A DNA stretch of 64,000 nt from Photobacterium iliopiscarium (GTDB lineage Bacteria > Pseudomonadota > Gammaproteobacteria > Enterobacterales > Vibrionaceae). The position numbers and the translations under genes are program-made. The notes beneath the pieces were generated by a model. It saw only the letters and a list, made by a program, of their open reading frames with translations. It made no database searches and had not been told where the DNA came from. The DNA is taken from the NCBI RefSeq assembly GCF_003026395.1, contig NZ_PYOO01000001.1:124001-188000 (forward strand). The letters run 5' to 3'. Shown piece after piece: positions 62,177 through 64,000 of the stretch (positions are counted from its first letter, which is position 1; each line of letters begins with the position of its first letter).

Positions 62177-62761
62177 TTATTTGTTTTCTTTAACCCGCTC
62201 ATATGTTTCTTTCATTTCTTCTGGAGCAATACCATATTCATAATTAGCCAAATAACCATCTTTATAGACCGTCATTCCATTGTCACTCCAACTAACTTTA
62301 ATGGTTGCCGTTTTACCATCTTTACTTCCCATAAGTTTGAGCATTTCAGTATCAATCAAAATGGCTTTTATCGTTTTAATACGTTTAAAAGATTGAAATT
62401 CACTCGATACAGGTAACTCACCATAAGTCTTAACCCAAGTAGACTTAGGAACTAACCATTGATTATAAATATTATCAACAATCGGAGTTATTTTACTCGT
62501 AATTACAATATCATTTGTCACACGGTTAGAGGTTTCAACAATAAAACCACCTTTAGTATCAGAAATATAAGTCGGAAAAACTGAACCCATTTCAGTATCT
62601 GTGGGTAATCGTCCTAATGTTTTATCTTTCTTTACAAAAACTTGAGCATGTTCAAATTTAGCCATGATTTCAGGGATTTTCTGAAATTCAACGGGAGCAG
62701 CAAACACATTACAAGTTAAAGTGAATATAGAAGCAGCAAATATGGTTTTTATCATTTTCAT
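62177..62761 (-). CDS. Periplasmic hypothetical protein, 194 aa
   Basis: A 194-residue secreted protein. The start MKMIKTIFAAS at 62761 gives a standard signal peptide (cleavage near NVFA-AP, 21). The mature part has an alternating beta-like pattern with PTYISDTKGGFIVETSN, a lysine-rich middle (SEFQSFKRIKTIKA) and a KVSWSDNGMTVYKDG stretch. No motif recognised. It lies immediately upstream of the transposase on the same strand, with a REP-like copy between. Confidence 0.65.
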   Translation of the reverse strand: MKMIKTIFAASIFTLTCNVFAAPVEFQKIPEIMAKFEHAQVFVKKDKTLGRLPTDTEMGSVFPTYISDTKGGFIVETSNRVTNDIVITSKITPIVDNIYNQWLVPKSTWVKTYGELPVSSEFQSFKRIKTIKAILIDTEMLKLMGSKDGKTATIKVSWSDNGMTVYKDGYLANYEYGIAPEEMKETYERVKENK

Positions 62762-62943
62762 TATCTTATTCTTTAATATCACAGTCAAAAGACTCAGTGA
62801 ATAATGCAACATTACCTATCCCATCTTACAAGGTAAACGCCCAGTGACTATTGATAATTATAATTGTGCATTTCCTCACATTACTCACTCTCTAAATAAA
62901 TCATTCATCATCCCTGACAATAGCGTTAACAATTGTCTATTTT

Positions 62944-63009
62944 ATAAAGCGAAAATTATGGCTGTCCTTTGTTTTCATAAAGCGAAAATTATGGCTGTCC
63001 TTTGTTTTC
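62944..63009 (+). repeat. Perfect 33-bp tandem duplication carrying the REP-like core
   Basis: Two identical 33-bp units (62944-62976 and 62977-63009), each ending with the 20-bp sequence seen at 62156. Since 33 is a multiple of 3, it does not break the reading frame. Confidence 0.95.
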
Positions 63010-63104
63010 ATTGTTTTCAGCAACCGCCTTTAGCAACTAAATCCCTACTACATTCAGCCCTTGATAGTGATAGAATCTCCGCATCAAAATTACCGAGAAA
63101 CTCT

Positions 63105-63443
63105 ATGTTTATCCATCACGTTAATGACATCGACTGGCTAGTGATTACAGCTTTTGAAGAACTGAAAACTTTATTTATCGAAGAAGCTGGTGCGATCCCC
63201 GGTTGCTTCTCTACCACCAGCGAATTGAACCTGATTGATCAAGCCAAGCGCACTTATGGATATTTGCCTACACTCAGCGGCATAATCACCGATACAGGCA
63301 CATTTCAACGCCAGAATAGCGAAGAAGATTTAGACCCACAGCTTGCCTGCCTAGTTGAGGGACGTGGTCGAGTGTTTATCTATCACGGCAGCTTTGTGGC
63401 TTTTGTGAATGACGAGCAAACCTTTATTACTCGAATGGACTAA
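63105..63443 (+). CDS. Hypothetical protein, 112 aa
   Basis: The reading frame is open from 62844, but the part before 63105 includes the tandem REP-like repeat and looks like non-coding sequence translated by chance. The ATG at 63105 has GAG 8-9 bases before it and opens a 112-residue soluble protein (MFIHHVNDIDWLVITAFEEL) with an acidic middle and a C-terminal RGRVFIYHGSFVAFVNDEQT. No family recognised. Confidence 0.55.
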   Translation: MFIHHVNDIDWLVITAFEELKTLFIEEAGAIPGCFSTTSELNLIDQAKRTYGYLPTLSGIITDTGTFQRQNSEEDLDPQLACLVEGRGRVFIYHGSFVAFVNDEQTFITRMD

Positions 63444-63472
63444 CAAATTAATCCCACAAACACCCACCTCAT

Positions 63473-63889
63473 CTACATTTTATCGGCAAAATACGCCATG
63501 ATTTCAGCGGTCGTCATTTCTTTGGTTTGATTAGTAAAACAATAATAACTAGGGCGGGCATCGCTGAAATACTGCATATTCATTGTTAGCCCGTTTAAAT
63601 CAGGGAACAAACCTACAGGCATATTATATTCACCACTGGCTTTTATTTTATAGAACAAATGAGTGCCACATTCAGAACAAAAACCACGCGATGCCCAAGC
63701 TGATGATGGGTATATTTTAATGTTCTCTTCACCTTCAAAGGTTACTTGAGTACCACATTGAACAGCAAAAAATGGCGCACCACCCCACGTTCGACATGAC
63801 TGGCAATGACACACTGAAAACTTAGGATTAACGTCTACTGCAACAATTGTTACCGCACCGCAAAGGCAGCTTGCTTTTGAATCTAACAT
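63473..63889 (-). CDS. GFA family zinc protein (Gfa/CENP-V fold)
   Basis: A 138-residue protein of the glutathione-dependent formaldehyde-activating (GFA) family. The Mss4-like zinc cysteines are in CLCGAV (10, 12), CHCQSC (29, 31, 34) and GFCSECGTH. Members activate formaldehyde or bind zinc in other roles. Most GFA-domain proteins are not true Gfa enzymes, so the activity is uncertain. No formaldehyde pathway genes adjoin it. Confidence 0.85.
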   Translation of the reverse strand: MLDSKASCLCGAVTIVAVDVNPKFSVCHCQSCRTWGGAPFFAVQCGTQVTFEGEENIKIYPSSAWASRGFCSECGTHLFYKIKASGEYNMPVGLFPDLNGLTMNMQYFSDARPSYYCFTNQTKEMTTAEIMAYFADKM

Positions 63890-64000
63890 AGTAAAACACC
63901 GTCAATTAATGGATAGAGAAGAATAGATATCCAGTCATCATAATTACACATTAAATACTGTATATAAACACAGTCCTATTTTGTGATGTTACTCAAAGAA

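Noticed and set aside
1..64000. Prophage, integron, CRISPR array, tRNA or rRNA
   Set aside because: No structural phage genes, attC-like sites, regular direct-repeat arrays or tRNA-like cloverleafs were noticed on reading through; a tRNA scan was not possible.

Overview
The window looks like chromosomal DNA of a marine gammaproteobacterium of the Vibrionaceae, most likely Photobacterium. The composition is AT-rich. The gene set is typical of the family: RimB/RimK, a GH18 chitinase, a VpsR-type regulator, a second SecD/SecF pair preceded by a VemP-like arrest peptide, NrdD/NrdG, AnsB, AphA, two BrnQ carriers, AstB, DUF2750, DUF2960 and HopJ-family proteins. I see no rRNA, tRNA, CRISPR array, prophage or integron. 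The genus is an inference from gene content, not from a marker gene.

Layout. 1-9.8 kb: end of a ferric-siderophore ABC transporter, an aspartoacylase-like enzyme, ArfB, AphA, a DsbA-like lipoprotein, periplasmic asparaginase, an unusual membrane/coiled-coil/winged-helix protein and a ClsC-type lipoprotein. 9.8-21 kb: rimB-rimK, an ScsB-ScsD-like thiol-redox pair, a MepS-type NlpC/P60 lipoprotein, RarD, a MazG-like pyrophosphohydrolase and a PTS EIIC-EAL fusion. 21-30.6 kb: anaerobic ribonucleotide reductase with a perfect FNR box and a small ORF wedged between nrdD and nrdG, then a GGDEF protein, a secreted nuclease-like protein, a VpsR-like regulator and an exported RelA/SpoT-fold protein. 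30.6-45 kb: a sugar-transfer ATP-grasp protein, chitinase, YjjG, two tandem brnQ genes each preceded by a short ORF ending in Val/Ile/Leu codons, a phospho-sugar mutase and AstB. 45-54.5 kb: MaoC, LplA, FieF, Tag and vemP-secD-secF. 54.5-64 kb: an HIBADH-family reductase, a CNT nucleoside transporter with a structured leader, TrxC, two GNATs, an AlkA-like glycosylase, two related Cys-rich secreted proteins, a RAYT-type transposase with REP-like repeats and a GFA protein.

The genes are mostly short transcription units. Nearly every convergent junction has an intrinsic terminator. Themes that recur are thiol/disulfide chemistry (DsbA-like lipoprotein, ScsB/ScsD, TrxC), c-di-GMP signalling (EAL fusion, GGDEF, VpsR-like) and RNA- or ribosome-based regulation.

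The most interesting signals are regulatory: (i) VemP-like peptide plus a hairpin before secD; (ii) two candidate branched-chain amino acid attenuators in front of the brnQ paralogues, one with a clear 1:2 / 2:3 / 3:4 stem set; (iii) a three-way-junction RNA in the leader of the nucleoside transporter gene; (iv) a terminator in front of lplA and another in front of nrdG; (v) a RAYT flanked by inverted REP-like cores. Start sites were moved from the longest ORF where a better ribosome-binding site or family length supported it.
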